From: Natrinema sp031626495
Lineage (GTDB): Archaea > Halobacteriota > Halobacteria > Halobacteriales > Natrialbaceae
Direction of reading: 5' to 3'
DNA: 64,000 bases
NCBI RefSeq assembly: GCF_031626495.1
Contig: NZ_JAMQOJ010000004.1
Location: forward strand, 124,001-188,000
This document shows positions 15,621-24,313 of this stretch, in pieces. The translations under genes and the position numbers were made by a program. A model generated the notes under the pieces. That model was not told the origin of the DNA. It made no database searches and saw only the letters and a program-made list of their open reading frames with translations. Position 1 is the stretch's first letter. Each line of letters starts with the position of its first letter.

Positions 15621-16277
15621 TCAGTTCTCTATGTGCTCGAGGACGGCGTCGGTCGTCACGACGTCGCCGTACTTCGCGTCGATGTCGAGGAGATTCGCCC
15701 TGTGCGGTCCCTCGGCCCTGTCGCCGACGGCGTCGGCGGGGACGATCGTGCGGTAGCCGTGCTGGAGGCTGTCGACCGCCGTCGCGCGCACGCAGCCGCT
15801 GGTCGTAACGCCGACGATGACGAGCGTATCGACGCGGTTCGTCGTGAGCTCCGACTGCAGGTCGGTCCCGAAGAAGGCGCTGGCGTACTTCTTCAGGATG
15901 ACGCGCTCGTCGCCGACCGGGGCGACCCGATCGTCGACCGCGACGCGATCGGTACCGAGCCGGAGCTCTTTGAGCGCGGGGACTTTCTCGACGAACATCC
16001 CCGCGTCGCCGTAGGACTCCTCGAACGCGACGGTGGTGAAGTAACGCGGGAGATCGCGCTCCCGGAAGGCCTCGAGGAGGCGCGCGGTCGCCTCGAGTAC
16101 GTCGTCGACGTCCGACCCGAGATTCGACTCGGGATCGGTGAAGGCGTTGATGAGGTCGATGACGAGCAGCGCGGGCCGCTCCCCCATCCCGACGCTCTCG
16201 CCGAATTCGCGGTCGTCGTAGCGTTCCTCGGTGGCTTCGATCCAGTTCGCGGCGCGTAGTGTGTCGTCCGGTGGCAT
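15621..16277 (-). CDS. Isochorismatase-family amidohydrolase (N-carbamoylsarcosine amidase-like)
   Basis: A 218-residue cysteine hydrolase with the family triad: Asp41 (LLVIDLINAF), Lys130 (VILKKYASAFFGT) and Cys162 (VTTSGCVRATAVDSLQHGY). The N-carbamoylsarcosine amidohydrolase branch shows the same pattern and cleaves carbamoyl groups to CO2 and ammonia. It lies 42 bp downstream of hyuB, so a role after ATP-dependent hydantoin ring opening is a good inference. Nicotinamidase or maleamate amidase activity are alternatives. Confidence 0.8.
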   Translation of the reverse strand: MPPDDTLRAANWIEATEERYDDREFGESVGMGERPALLVIDLINAFTDPESNLGSDVDDVLEATARLLEAFRERDLPRYFTTVAFEESYGDAGMFVEKVPALKELRLGTDRVAVDDRVAPVGDERVILKKYASAFFGTDLQSELTTNRVDTLVIVGVTTSGCVRATAVDSLQHGYRTIVPADAVGDRAEGPHRANLLDIDAKYGDVVTTDAVLEHIEN

Positions 16278-16319
16278 CGTGTGGTGGAAAGGGGTCGTCT
16301 CGAGGCGGTCGTCGATCGC

Positions 16320-18188
16320 TCAGTCGTGGCGGTCGTCGAACTCGCGACGCTCCTCGGCGATCCGGTCGGCGAGTTCCGCGTCGTCGGGCAGCGGTCCGTA
16401 GTCGAACTCCGCGAGTTCGTCGCGGGTCTCGCGCCGGTCCGCTCGCGTCTTCTCGGTCGCAGTCTCGTCGACGGCACCGTCTTCGGTGACGACGACGCCG
16501 TACTCCTCGCGGGCCGTATCCGTCGAGACGAGCCCCTGCCGGACCTCCTCGGCGACGAGTTCGGGGTCGCGTTCGAGGGGGTCGCCCAATCCACCGCCGC
16601 CGGCGGTCCGGAACACGAGCTTGTCGCCGGCAGCGACGGCGACGTTCTCGACCTTGGAGGGGAGTTCCTCCTCGGTTCCGTCCGTTCGGATGAGCTTCTT
16701 CTCGCTGGTCTGGGCGTGATTCCCGCCGTCGACGCCCCACGGATAGGTGTGTGCGCGGTCGTCCTGGAACGTGATCGCGCCGTCCTCCTCGAAGGTGTAG
16801 ACCTTCGTGATACCGTGGCCGCCTCGGAACTCGCCGGCACCGCCGGTGTCGGTCCGCGTGCTGTACTCGTCTATGGTGAGGGGGTAGTAGGCCTCCTGGT
16901 ACTCGGCGGGAACGGTCCGGAACAGCGGCCACCAGGAGTGGCCGTCGAGCCCGTCGCCGCCCGGGCGGGCGGGGATGCCGCCGTAGAGGATCTCGAGCAT
17001 CTGGAAGTCGTTGCCCTCGGAATCGGTGCCGGCGTAGACGAGGTTCGGCGAGGTGCCGTAGCTCCCCGCGACGGAGAAGCCGTCGATCAGCTTCGAGAAG
17101 GTCGCCTGCAGGACGTCGAACTGGCGGGCCATCAGCGGCAGGCGGTTGCCCAGCGCGGCCGGGAACTCCGGCTGGACGACGCTCCCTTCGGGCAGGTTGA
17201 CCTCGAAGAGGTCGTAGTAGCCGTCGTTGAACGTCAGCAGCGGGTCGAAGGCCATGATGAGGAAGACCCCTGTGAACATCTTGAACATCTTCTCGTTCAG
17301 GAGGAAGTTCACCGTGCCGGGGACCTGATCGTCGGTTCCCTCCCAGTCGAGGTAGACGGTGTCGCCCTCGCGGTAGATCTCGAGGTGGAGTTTGATCGGC
17401 CCGTTGCCCATGCCGTCGTCGTCGACGTAGTCCTCGAAAGTGTAGCGCTCGCCCTCGGGCACGAACTCGCGGATGAGGTCGATCATCCCGTCGCGGGTGC
17501 GATCGAGGATGGCGTCACAGCCCTCGAGGTAGGTCTCCTTCCCGAACCGCTCGCAGAGCTCCTGCACGCGAGACTCGGCGACGGCAGTCCCGGCCGCGAG
17601 CGCCTTGATGTCGGCCTCGGCGTGTTCGGGGAGGCGCGTGTTGTGCGCGAACGTCTCGAGGAGTTCGCTGTCGAACTCGCCGCCCTTGTAGAGCTTGACC
17701 GGCGGGAGGCGCATTCCTTCCTCGAAGATGGTCGCCGCCTGGACGGGCATGCTGCCGGGGGTCTTCCCGCCGACGTCCATCAGGTTCCCCCACTGGCTGC
17801 CGAAGCCGACGAGGTCGCCCTCGTAGAAGATCGGTCGGAGCAACAGCATGTCCGGCGTGTGCGAGACCGCGCCGGCGCACATGTAGGGGTCGTTGGTCGC
17901 GATGACGTCGCCGTCGTTCAACTCGTCCCAGCCGAAGGGAGCGTTCTCGATGATCGTGTCGATGGCGCTGCCGAACTGGCCCATGACCATCCGCCCCTGC
18001 GGGTCGGCGATCAGCGGGAACTGGTCGGACTGCTCCCGGATGACCGGGCTGATCGCCGTCGTCTCGAGGACGCGGTCCATCTCGTGGCGCGTGTTCGAGA
18101 GCGTGTTCTCGATGATGTCGAGGGTCGTCGCGTCGATGTCGTGGTCCCCGACGAAGTCGGGCGTGGCGTCCGCTGCGTGCTGGCTCAT
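16320..18188 (-). CDS. hyuB: Hydantoinase B/oxoprolinase-family subunit
   Basis: A 622-residue HyuB protein: early IIENTLSNTRHEMDRVL, central NDPYMCAGAVSHTPDM and GGHGITKVYTF, and late GGGGLGDPLERDP are family hallmarks. With HyuA it forms the ATP-dependent cyclic-amide hydrolase (5-oxoproline, N-methylhydantoin or caprolactam class); acetone carboxylase subunits are more distant relatives. The start overlaps the hyuA stop by four bases, indicating tight co-expression. Length is a little above the usual 520-590 because of a charged C-terminal tail. Confidence 0.92.
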   Translation of the reverse strand: MSQHAADATPDFVGDHDIDATTLDIIENTLSNTRHEMDRVLETTAISPVIREQSDQFPLIADPQGRMVMGQFGSAIDTIIENAPFGWDELNDGDVIATNDPYMCAGAVSHTPDMLLLRPIFYEGDLVGFGSQWGNLMDVGGKTPGSMPVQAATIFEEGMRLPPVKLYKGGEFDSELLETFAHNTRLPEHAEADIKALAAGTAVAESRVQELCERFGKETYLEGCDAILDRTRDGMIDLIREFVPEGERYTFEDYVDDDGMGNGPIKLHLEIYREGDTVYLDWEGTDDQVPGTVNFLLNEKMFKMFTGVFLIMAFDPLLTFNDGYYDLFEVNLPEGSVVQPEFPAALGNRLPLMARQFDVLQATFSKLIDGFSVAGSYGTSPNLVYAGTDSEGNDFQMLEILYGGIPARPGGDGLDGHSWWPLFRTVPAEYQEAYYPLTIDEYSTRTDTGGAGEFRGGHGITKVYTFEEDGAITFQDDRAHTYPWGVDGGNHAQTSEKKLIRTDGTEEELPSKVENVAVAAGDKLVFRTAGGGGLGDPLERDPELVAEEVRQGLVSTDTAREEYGVVVTEDGAVDETATEKTRADRRETRDELAEFDYGPLPDDAELADRIAEERREFDDRHD

Positions 18189-20248
18189 TTCGAATCACTC
18201 CGGTTGATCTCGAGGTTCGCGTACCGATCGACCGTCGCCGCGTGATCCGGCTGGACGACGACGGTCGAGTCGTCGTCGGTGACGATCGCCGGGCCGGCGA
18301 TCGCGTTGCCGGGCTGCAGCTGCGCGCGGTCGTAGATCGGCGTCTCGTGGTAGCTGTCGTCGAAAAAGACGTCCTGCGTGCCGACGCGGGCGTCGCTTGC
18401 GTCCTCGTCGCCGAGGTCGCGCTCTTCTAACGTGACGCCCTGCATCGTCCCCTTCCCGATGACGCGGAGGTTCGCGATCTCGAGGGGAGCGTCGAGCGAG
18501 AAGCCGAAGCGCTGGTCGTGGCGCGCCTCGAAGTCGTCTTTGATCTCCGCGATACCCTCGTCGCTCCTGAGGTTCGCGAGGTCGATCGGGATCGACATCT
18601 GAACGTCCTGGCGGTAGTACCGGCAGTCGGCGTAGTACTCGAAGGCGTGGTTCGCCTCGTCGACGCCCTCGGAGACGAGCCAGTCGGTCGCTTCGCCCCG
18701 GAGGCCTTGATACGCGTCGTACACGTCCTCGCCGTCGACGTCCTGGTCGGTCTTCAGGTAGGTCTCGGAGAACTCGTTCTGTACGTCGCTGGTCAGGAAG
18801 CCGAAGGCGCTCATGACGCCCGGCCCCGGCGGGACGATCAGCGGGTAGGCGTCCATCACGTCCGCGAGCGCGTTCGCGTGCATCGGGCCGGCGCCGCCGA
18901 AGGCGACGAGCCCGAAGTCCCGCGGGTCGTAGCCGCGCTCGACGGAGACGACCCGGAGCGCGCCGTACATGTTCTCGTTGACGATGTCGAGGATCGCCTG
19001 TGCGGCCTCCTCGACGGAACTGTCGCGCTCGTCGGCGACAGTCCGGATCGCGTCGCGGGCCGCGTCGCGGTCGAGGTCCATCGTCCCGCCGAGCCGGACG
19101 TTCGGCGGAATCCGGCCGAGGACGACGTTCGCGTCGGTCACGGTCGGCTCCTCACCGCCCTGTCCGTAACAGGCCGGTCCCGGATCCGCGCCGGCGCTCT
19201 CGGGCCCGACCTGAAGCGATCCCGACAGCTGGACGCGGGCGATGGAGCCGCCGCCTGCGCCGACCGTGTTGACGTCCACGGCCCGGGACTTGAACTCCCG
19301 ATAGCCGACCTTCGTCTGGCGCGTCGTCTCCGGTTTGCCGTCCTCGACCAGCGAGACGTCGGTCGAGGTGCCGCCCATGTCCAGCGTGAGCACGTCGGGA
19401 ACCCCTTTCTTCTCGGCGATGGTCGCCGCGCCGACGACGCCGCCCGACGGCCCCGACAGGGCGAGTTCGACCGGCCGATGTTTCGCGGCCTCGGAACTCA
19501 TCAACCCGCCGTCCGAGCGGACGACGTTCATGGTCGCCGACGAACCGGCCGCCTCGAGCGAATCGTCGAGGTCGTCGAGGTAGTCGATGACCTGCGGCCG
19601 GGCGTAATCGTTGATGACCGTCGTCAGCGTCCGCTCGTACTCGCCGTACTCCGGGACGATCTCCGCGGAGATCGACACCGGGAGGTCCGGACACTCGTCC
19701 CGGATGATATCCCGAACGCGCCGCTCGTGAGCGGGGTTCAGATACGAGTTCAGCAGCGCGACGGTCAGCGACTCGACCCCCGAATCGGCGAGCTCCTGGA
19801 CCGCCGCTCTGACCTCCGCCTCGTCGATCGGCTCCTGCTCGGCTCCGTCGGGCGAGGTGATCCGGCCGCCGACGCTCCGCGTGTCGACGAGGTCCGCCAG
19901 CGGCGCCGGCTTCTCCATGTCCATCCAGCCGTAGAGCGGGCCCGGCGTCCACGCCCGCGCCAGATGGAGGATGTCCTCGTGACCCTCGCTTGTAAGCAGC
20001 CCCACTCGGGAGCCGGTCTCCTCGAGCAGCATGTTCGTCACGACCGTCGTCCCGTGGAACAACAGGTTCAGGTCGCCGACGGTCGTGTCAGCCTTGTCGA
20101 CGGCCTCCTCGATTCCAGTGATCACGCCCTCGGACGGGTTCGCCGGCGTGGATAGCACCTTGTCGATCGTGAGTTCGTGGGTGTCTTCGTCGAAGACGAT
20201 TACGTCCGTGAACGTCCCACCCACGTCCACTCCTAGGTTGTGTGCCAT
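18185..20248 (-). CDS. hyuA: Hydantoinase A/oxoprolinase-family subunit
   Basis: A 687-residue ASKHA-fold ATPase subunit. The two phosphate-binding motifs are clear: VDVGGTFTDVIVFD (about residues 7-20) and LDMGGTSTDVSLV (about 290-303); FHGTTVVTNMLLE and GGAGPMHANALADVM support the assignment. It should activate the cyclic amide by ATP-dependent phosphorylation together with HyuB. First gene of the minus-strand arm of a divergent cluster; a TATA-like ATATAAACC (about 20314-20321, minus strand) lies about 65 bp upstream. Confidence 0.94.
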   Translation of the reverse strand: MAHNLGVDVGGTFTDVIVFDEDTHELTIDKVLSTPANPSEGVITGIEEAVDKADTTVGDLNLLFHGTTVVTNMLLEETGSRVGLLTSEGHEDILHLARAWTPGPLYGWMDMEKPAPLADLVDTRSVGGRITSPDGAEQEPIDEAEVRAAVQELADSGVESLTVALLNSYLNPAHERRVRDIIRDECPDLPVSISAEIVPEYGEYERTLTTVINDYARPQVIDYLDDLDDSLEAAGSSATMNVVRSDGGLMSSEAAKHRPVELALSGPSGGVVGAATIAEKKGVPDVLTLDMGGTSTDVSLVEDGKPETTRQTKVGYREFKSRAVDVNTVGAGGGSIARVQLSGSLQVGPESAGADPGPACYGQGGEEPTVTDANVVLGRIPPNVRLGGTMDLDRDAARDAIRTVADERDSSVEEAAQAILDIVNENMYGALRVVSVERGYDPRDFGLVAFGGAGPMHANALADVMDAYPLIVPPGPGVMSAFGFLTSDVQNEFSETYLKTDQDVDGEDVYDAYQGLRGEATDWLVSEGVDEANHAFEYYADCRYYRQDVQMSIPIDLANLRSDEGIAEIKDDFEARHDQRFGFSLDAPLEIANLRVIGKGTMQGVTLEERDLGDEDASDARVGTQDVFFDDSYHETPIYDRAQLQPGNAIAGPAIVTDDDSTVVVQPDHAATVDRYANLEINRSDSK

Positions 20249-20534
20249 TTGTTATCGTACGGGTATCAAAACCATAGCGTTTCGAGTAAGCGTTCTCCCA
20301 ACCAGTGGGGGCGGTTTATATGCAACACCTCGATCGGGGGTTGAGGAAGCTAGGTCGGAGTACTCGCCGAACCGTTCGCTGTGCTCTCGATAATTGGTGC
20401 GTATCGTAGCAATTCTCACCGAATTCTTCCGTACGACGCGTCCAGTGGCTCGTCGCTGTCCCGACCGAGGGTATATAAACAGCCAACACTGGGTGGACCA
20501 ACTGTCTTCGGTCGGGAGGGAGTGGTACGGGGCA
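20249..20534. promoter_or_regulatory. Divergent promoter region of the hydantoinase/CoA-transferase cluster
   Basis: Contains a minus-strand TATA (20314-20321) for hyuA and a plus-strand TATA GTATATAAAC (20471-20480) for the CoA transferase, with leaders of roughly 40 nt each. Imperfect inverted repeats (CAACACC/GGGGTTG near 20322-20343; CGATA/TATCG near 20389-20407) are possible operators for a shared regulator such as the bat protein at 22944. Confidence 0.5.
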
Positions 20535-21752
20535 ATGGCTGCTCGAGAACGAACCGGTCCGCTCGACGGACTCCGGGTCATCGACATGTCCGGAATGATA
20601 AGCGGTGCCTTCGCGACGACGATGATGGGCGATTTCGGCGCGGACGTCGTGATGATCGAACATCCCGACAACGGCGATCCGATCCGCGAATGGCCCCAGA
20701 AGACCGAGAGCGGGGAATCGCTGGCCTGGAAGTCGCTGGGACGCAACAAGCGGTGTATCACGCTCGATCTCGGCTCCGAGCGCGGGCGCGAGATCGCGCT
20801 GCTGTTGATCGAGGACGCCGACGTCGTCTTCGAGAACTTCCGGCCGGGAACGATGGAGCGGTGGGGACTCGGCCCCGAGGACGTCCACGCGGTCAACGAG
20901 GCGGCGATCATGGTCCGGCTCTCGGGCTACGGCCAGACGGGGCCGAAGTCCCAGAAACCCGGCTTCGGGACCATCGCGGAGGGCATCTCCGGCTGGGCGC
21001 ACGCCAACGGCTTCCCGGACAGCGAGCCGCTGCTCCCGCCGATCAGTCTCGCGGACCTGACGGCGGCCCAGTTCGCGATGCAGGCCACCATGATGGCGAT
21101 CTTCGAGCGCGACGTGGGCCGCGGCGGGAGCGGCGAGGGACAGGTGATCGACGTCTCGCTGATCGAACCGCTCTGGCGGCTCTTCTTCGGCGAGGTCGAG
21201 GCCTACGACCGCATGGGTCACGTCCGCGAACGGACCGGTAACCAGCACCCGAGTACCGCCCCGCGGAATATCTACGAGACCGCCGACGGCTACATGACGA
21301 TGTCCGCGTCGAACCAGAAGATCTTCGAGCGCGTCGCCGAGGCCATCGACAAGCCCGAACTGATCGAGGATCCCCGCTTCGAGGACAACGAGGCCCGCGT
21401 CGAGAACAACGAACCGCTCAACGCGGCCATCGAGGAGTGGACGCGCCAGCGGACGACCGAGGAGGCGACCGAAATCCTCGAGGCCCACGACGCCATCGTC
21501 GGCCCCGTCTACGATATGGACGATATCTTCGCGGACGAGCAGTTTCAGGCTCGAGACAGCATCATCGAGGTCGAGGACCCGGACGTGGGATCGATCAAGA
21601 CCTTCGCCCCCATCCCGAAGTTCTCCCGGACGCCCGGCGAGGTGGAGTTTCTGGGCCCGGGACACGGCGAGCACAACGAGGACGTCTATCGGGGCGAACT
21701 CGGGATGACCGACGAGGAGTACGCCGAACTGGAAGCGGAGGGGATCATATAG
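20535..21752 (+). CDS. Family III (CaiB/BaiF) CoA transferase
   Basis: A 405-residue enzyme. GLRVIDMSGMISGAFATTMMGDFGADVVMIE at the N-terminus, SLGRNKRCITLDL, VVFENFRPGTMERWGL and the probable catalytic Asp174 (PPISLADLTAAQF) are family signatures. It transfers CoA between carboxylic acids. ATG at 20535 starts just before the conserved core; the upstream in-frame codons are not conserved in character. The next gene starts one base after its stop, so the two work together, likely activating an organic acid that the DRE-TIM protein then acts on. Confidence 0.9.
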   Translation: MAARERTGPLDGLRVIDMSGMISGAFATTMMGDFGADVVMIEHPDNGDPIREWPQKTESGESLAWKSLGRNKRCITLDLGSERGREIALLLIEDADVVFENFRPGTMERWGLGPEDVHAVNEAAIMVRLSGYGQTGPKSQKPGFGTIAEGISGWAHANGFPDSEPLLPPISLADLTAAQFAMQATMMAIFERDVGRGGSGEGQVIDVSLIEPLWRLFFGEVEAYDRMGHVRERTGNQHPSTAPRNIYETADGYMTMSASNQKIFERVAEAIDKPELIEDPRFEDNEARVENNEPLNAAIEEWTRQRTTEEATEILEAHDAIVGPVYDMDDIFADEQFQARDSIIEVEDPDVGSIKTFAPIPKFSRTPGEVEFLGPGHGEHNEDVYRGELGMTDEEYAELEAEGII

Positions 21753-22844
21753 ATGCAGCTGACCGACGTGACGCTCCGGGAAGGCGATCAGATGCCCGGC
21801 CGCGAGTACACCGCGGAGCAAAAGATCGAGTGCGCCCGCGCGCTCGACGACCTCGGCGTTCCATTCGTCCAGCCCGCCTTTCCCGCGACGGGAGAGAAGG
21901 ATCGAACCGTCGTCGCGGAACTGAGCGGCACGACCGACGCGGAGATAGTCGCCCTGGCCCGCGCCCTCGAGCGCGATATCGACGCCGCGGTCGACGCGGG
22001 GGCCGACGTGGTCGAGACGTTCGTCTCGGTCTCGGACAGGCACCTCGAGCACCTCCTCGACGCGTCACGCGAGGAGATGCTATCGATGCTGACCGATGCA
22101 GTCGATTACGTCGTCGACCGGGGTGCGACGCCACACGTCACGCTCGCGGACGCCTTCCGCACGGATCGCGAGGACCTGGTCGAGGTCTTCGAGGCGATCC
22201 CGAACGTGCCGTTCGTCACGCTCGCGGACTCCGTCGGAGCGCGGACCCCGGCGACCGTCTCCGCCCGACTCGATCGGCTCGCCGACGACGTCGACCTCTC
22301 CCGCGTCGGCGTTCACTTCCACGACGACATGGGCTGTGGGACGGCCAACGCCCTGACCGCGTATCAGGCCGGCGTCGCCAAGGCCGACGTGAGCGTCGCG
22401 TCGCTCGGTGAACGAGCGGGCAACAGCTCGCTCGAGGAGGTCGTCGTCGCCTGCGCCGTCGACCTCGGGGACGATCTCGGCATCGAGACGGACGAACTCG
22501 TCCCCGTCTGCCGGGACGTACTCGACACGCTCGACGAGGAGTACGGCGACCGGAAGGCGATCCTCGGCGAGGAGATCTCGGAACACGAGTCGGGGATCCA
22601 CACCGCGGCGATGCTCAGCGACCCCGCGACCCTCGAGCCGTTCGACCCCGCCGACTTCGGCGGCAACCGTCGGCTCGTGTTCGGCAACCCGACCGGGAAC
22701 GACGGCGCGCGCAAACTCCTCGAACGAGCCGGCCTCGAGCCCGACGACGAGACGGTGGCGGCGTTCAGAGCGACGCTGGCCGAGCGCGGCCCGCTCGAAC
22801 TGGACGAGGCCGTCGCCCTCGCGAAACGGGAGTTTATCGACTGA
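21753..22844 (+). CDS. DRE-TIM metallolyase-like protein (LeuA/HMG-CoA lyase superfamily) with altered active site
   Basis: A 363-residue TIM-barrel protein. Metal-binding HFHDD (about residue 188) and HESGIHT (about 278) are intact. The signature RDGEQ reads R9-E10-G-D12-Q13, so the metal-ligand Asp is Glu, and the conserved Glu of the IEAGFP-type strand is Gln40 (VQPAFPATGEKD). It has the barrel plus part of the C-terminal communication region but no LeuA regulatory domain. It may be a lyase or synthase acting on a CoA thioester made by the adjacent CoA transferase, with changed chemistry; the exact reaction cannot be read from the sequence. Confidence 0.8.
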   Translation: MQLTDVTLREGDQMPGREYTAEQKIECARALDDLGVPFVQPAFPATGEKDRTVVAELSGTTDAEIVALARALERDIDAAVDAGADVVETFVSVSDRHLEHLLDASREEMLSMLTDAVDYVVDRGATPHVTLADAFRTDREDLVEVFEAIPNVPFVTLADSVGARTPATVSARLDRLADDVDLSRVGVHFHDDMGCGTANALTAYQAGVAKADVSVASLGERAGNSSLEEVVVACAVDLGDDLGIETDELVPVCRDVLDTLDEEYGDRKAILGEEISEHESGIHTAAMLSDPATLEPFDPADFGGNRRLVFGNPTGNDGARKLLERAGLEPDDETVAAFRATLAERGPLELDEAVALAKREFID

Positions 22845-22943
22845 TCACCGCCCTTTCCGTCGACCGAGCCAACACTGGTCGGGTATACTTACGCAAACGT
22901 TATACTGTGGGAGAGGGTAACATACGAGCGACGACCGGCGAAG

Positions 22944-23585
22944 ATGTTTCAAGCCGAAATCCATCTCCAGCAGGAGAAAGCCTGCGTCCTCGACGACTTC
23001 GCGGATCACTTCGGCACGTCGTTCGACGTCGAGATCGAGGAACTTCACGACCACCTCGTGACGTTTACGATCCGCATCGAAGAGCCGTGCGAGGAGTACG
23101 TCGAGTTCTTCAGAAACGCCGAGCAGGTCGAGCACATCGAACGGCTCGACGAGGCCACGTATCTGATAACGAAGACCTCGTGTGGCGCGTACTCCGCGGT
23201 CGACCGGAACCACGGCGTCCTCCGCCGACAGAGCCGCGTCCGCGGCGATCGCCGCGTCTACACCGTCCTGTTCTTCCGTCGGGAGGATCTGCGGGCCATG
23301 ATCGACGACTTCAGCCGGATCGGGACCGTCACGCTCGGCAAACTCACAGAGTTCGAACGGTCGAAATCGATGCTCACCGACCGACAGCTCGAGGTCGTCA
23401 CGCGCGCCCTCGAGGAGGGGTACTTCGAGTGGCCGCGGACGATCGACAGCGAGGAACTCGCCGACGAGTTGGGGATCAGTCGGACGACGATGCTCGAACA
23501 CCTCCGGAAGGCGCAGTCGAAGCTGCTGACCAGCGCTATCGAGGAAAACGACCGACTGAAGCCGACGGAACGGACGGAGCCGTAG
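22944..23585 (+). CDS. Bat-type HTH-10 transcriptional regulator
   Basis: A 213-residue member of the same class as the protein at 4482: an N-terminal sensory half and C-terminal HTH-10 (about residues 145-200: LTDRQLEVVTRALEEGYFEWPR, SEELADELGISRTTMLEHLRKAQ). It lies 99 bp downstream of the DRE-TIM gene in the same direction and is the obvious candidate regulator of the hydantoinase/CoA-transferase cluster. Start ATG at 22944 gives the typical short N-terminus. Confidence 0.87.
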   Translation: MFQAEIHLQQEKACVLDDFADHFGTSFDVEIEELHDHLVTFTIRIEEPCEEYVEFFRNAEQVEHIERLDEATYLITKTSCGAYSAVDRNHGVLRRQSRVRGDRRVYTVLFFRREDLRAMIDDFSRIGTVTLGKLTEFERSKSMLTDRQLEVVTRALEEGYFEWPRTIDSEELADELGISRTTMLEHLRKAQSKLLTSAIEENDRLKPTERTEP

Positions 23586-23627
23586 GTCGACCCGACGTTC
23601 AAGAGCCGCCCGCCCGAACGCTCGCGT

Positions 23628-24185
23628 ATGCGACTGTTCGTCAGCGTCGACCTCCCCGACGACCTCGCGGACCCGGTCGCCGACCTGCAAGACGAGTTCG
23701 CGGGCGCGAGCGGACTGAACTTCACTGATCCGGCACAGGCGCATATCACGATGAAGTTCCTCGGCGATGTCGACGACGGTCGAGTACCCGACCTCGAGCG
23801 TGAACTCGCCGCCGCGGTCGACGACGCCGACATCGACTCGTTTACCGTCCGGTACGGCGGACTCGGCGTCTTTCCGAGCCTCGAGTACATCAGCGTCGTC
23901 TGGCTGGGCGTCGAACGAGGCGGTGACCGACTCACCCGGCTGCACGAGGCGGTCGAGGACCGGACGACCGCGATGGGGTTCGACGCCGAGGACCACGACT
24001 TCACGCCTCACGTCACGCTCGCGCGGATGAAACACGCCGGCGGAAAGGACCTCGTACAGGAGCTCGTCCGGGAGCGCGATCCGACGGTCGGCGAGGCCCG
24101 CGTCGACGAGATCCGCCTCACCGAGAGCACCCTCACGGACGAGGGGTCGGTCTACTCGACTATCGAGTCGTTCCCGCTCGAGTAA
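23628..24185 (+). CDS. thpR: RNA 2',3'-cyclic phosphodiesterase (2H family)
   Basis: A 185-residue 2H phosphoesterase. Both HxTx motifs are present: HITMKFLG (about residues 43-50) and HVTLARM (about 128-134). The N-terminus MRLFVSVDLPDDL is standard. It opens 2',3'-cyclic phosphates on RNA and is related to archaeal 2'-5' RNA ligase activity. Its gene is 42 bp after the bat regulator but its function is general RNA processing, so shared transcription may be incidental. Confidence 0.92.
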   Translation: MRLFVSVDLPDDLADPVADLQDEFAGASGLNFTDPAQAHITMKFLGDVDDGRVPDLERELAAAVDDADIDSFTVRYGGLGVFPSLEYISVVWLGVERGGDRLTRLHEAVEDRTTAMGFDAEDHDFTPHVTLARMKHAGGKDLVQELVRERDPTVGEARVDEIRLTESTLTDEGSVYSTIESFPLE

Positions 24186-24313
24186 AGCGAGCGCCGCGCA
24201 GTCGCCGAGAGACGACTGTCAGCCGAACGCGAAGGTCAGGGCGACCCCGGCGGTATAGTCAGGAATTACAGAACTGGGTATCATGAGGGGCTTCGGTGTA
24301 GCGGGCAGGGAGA

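Noticed and set aside
16281..20155. Very long plus-strand open frames opposite hyuA, hyuB and the amidase
   Set aside because: Mirror frames of GC-rich coding DNA; Val/Asp/Arg-rich without domains, while the minus strand encodes complete families.
20316..22052. Long minus-strand frame opposite the CoA transferase
   Set aside because: Shadow of a well-recognised plus-strand gene and also covers the promoter region.
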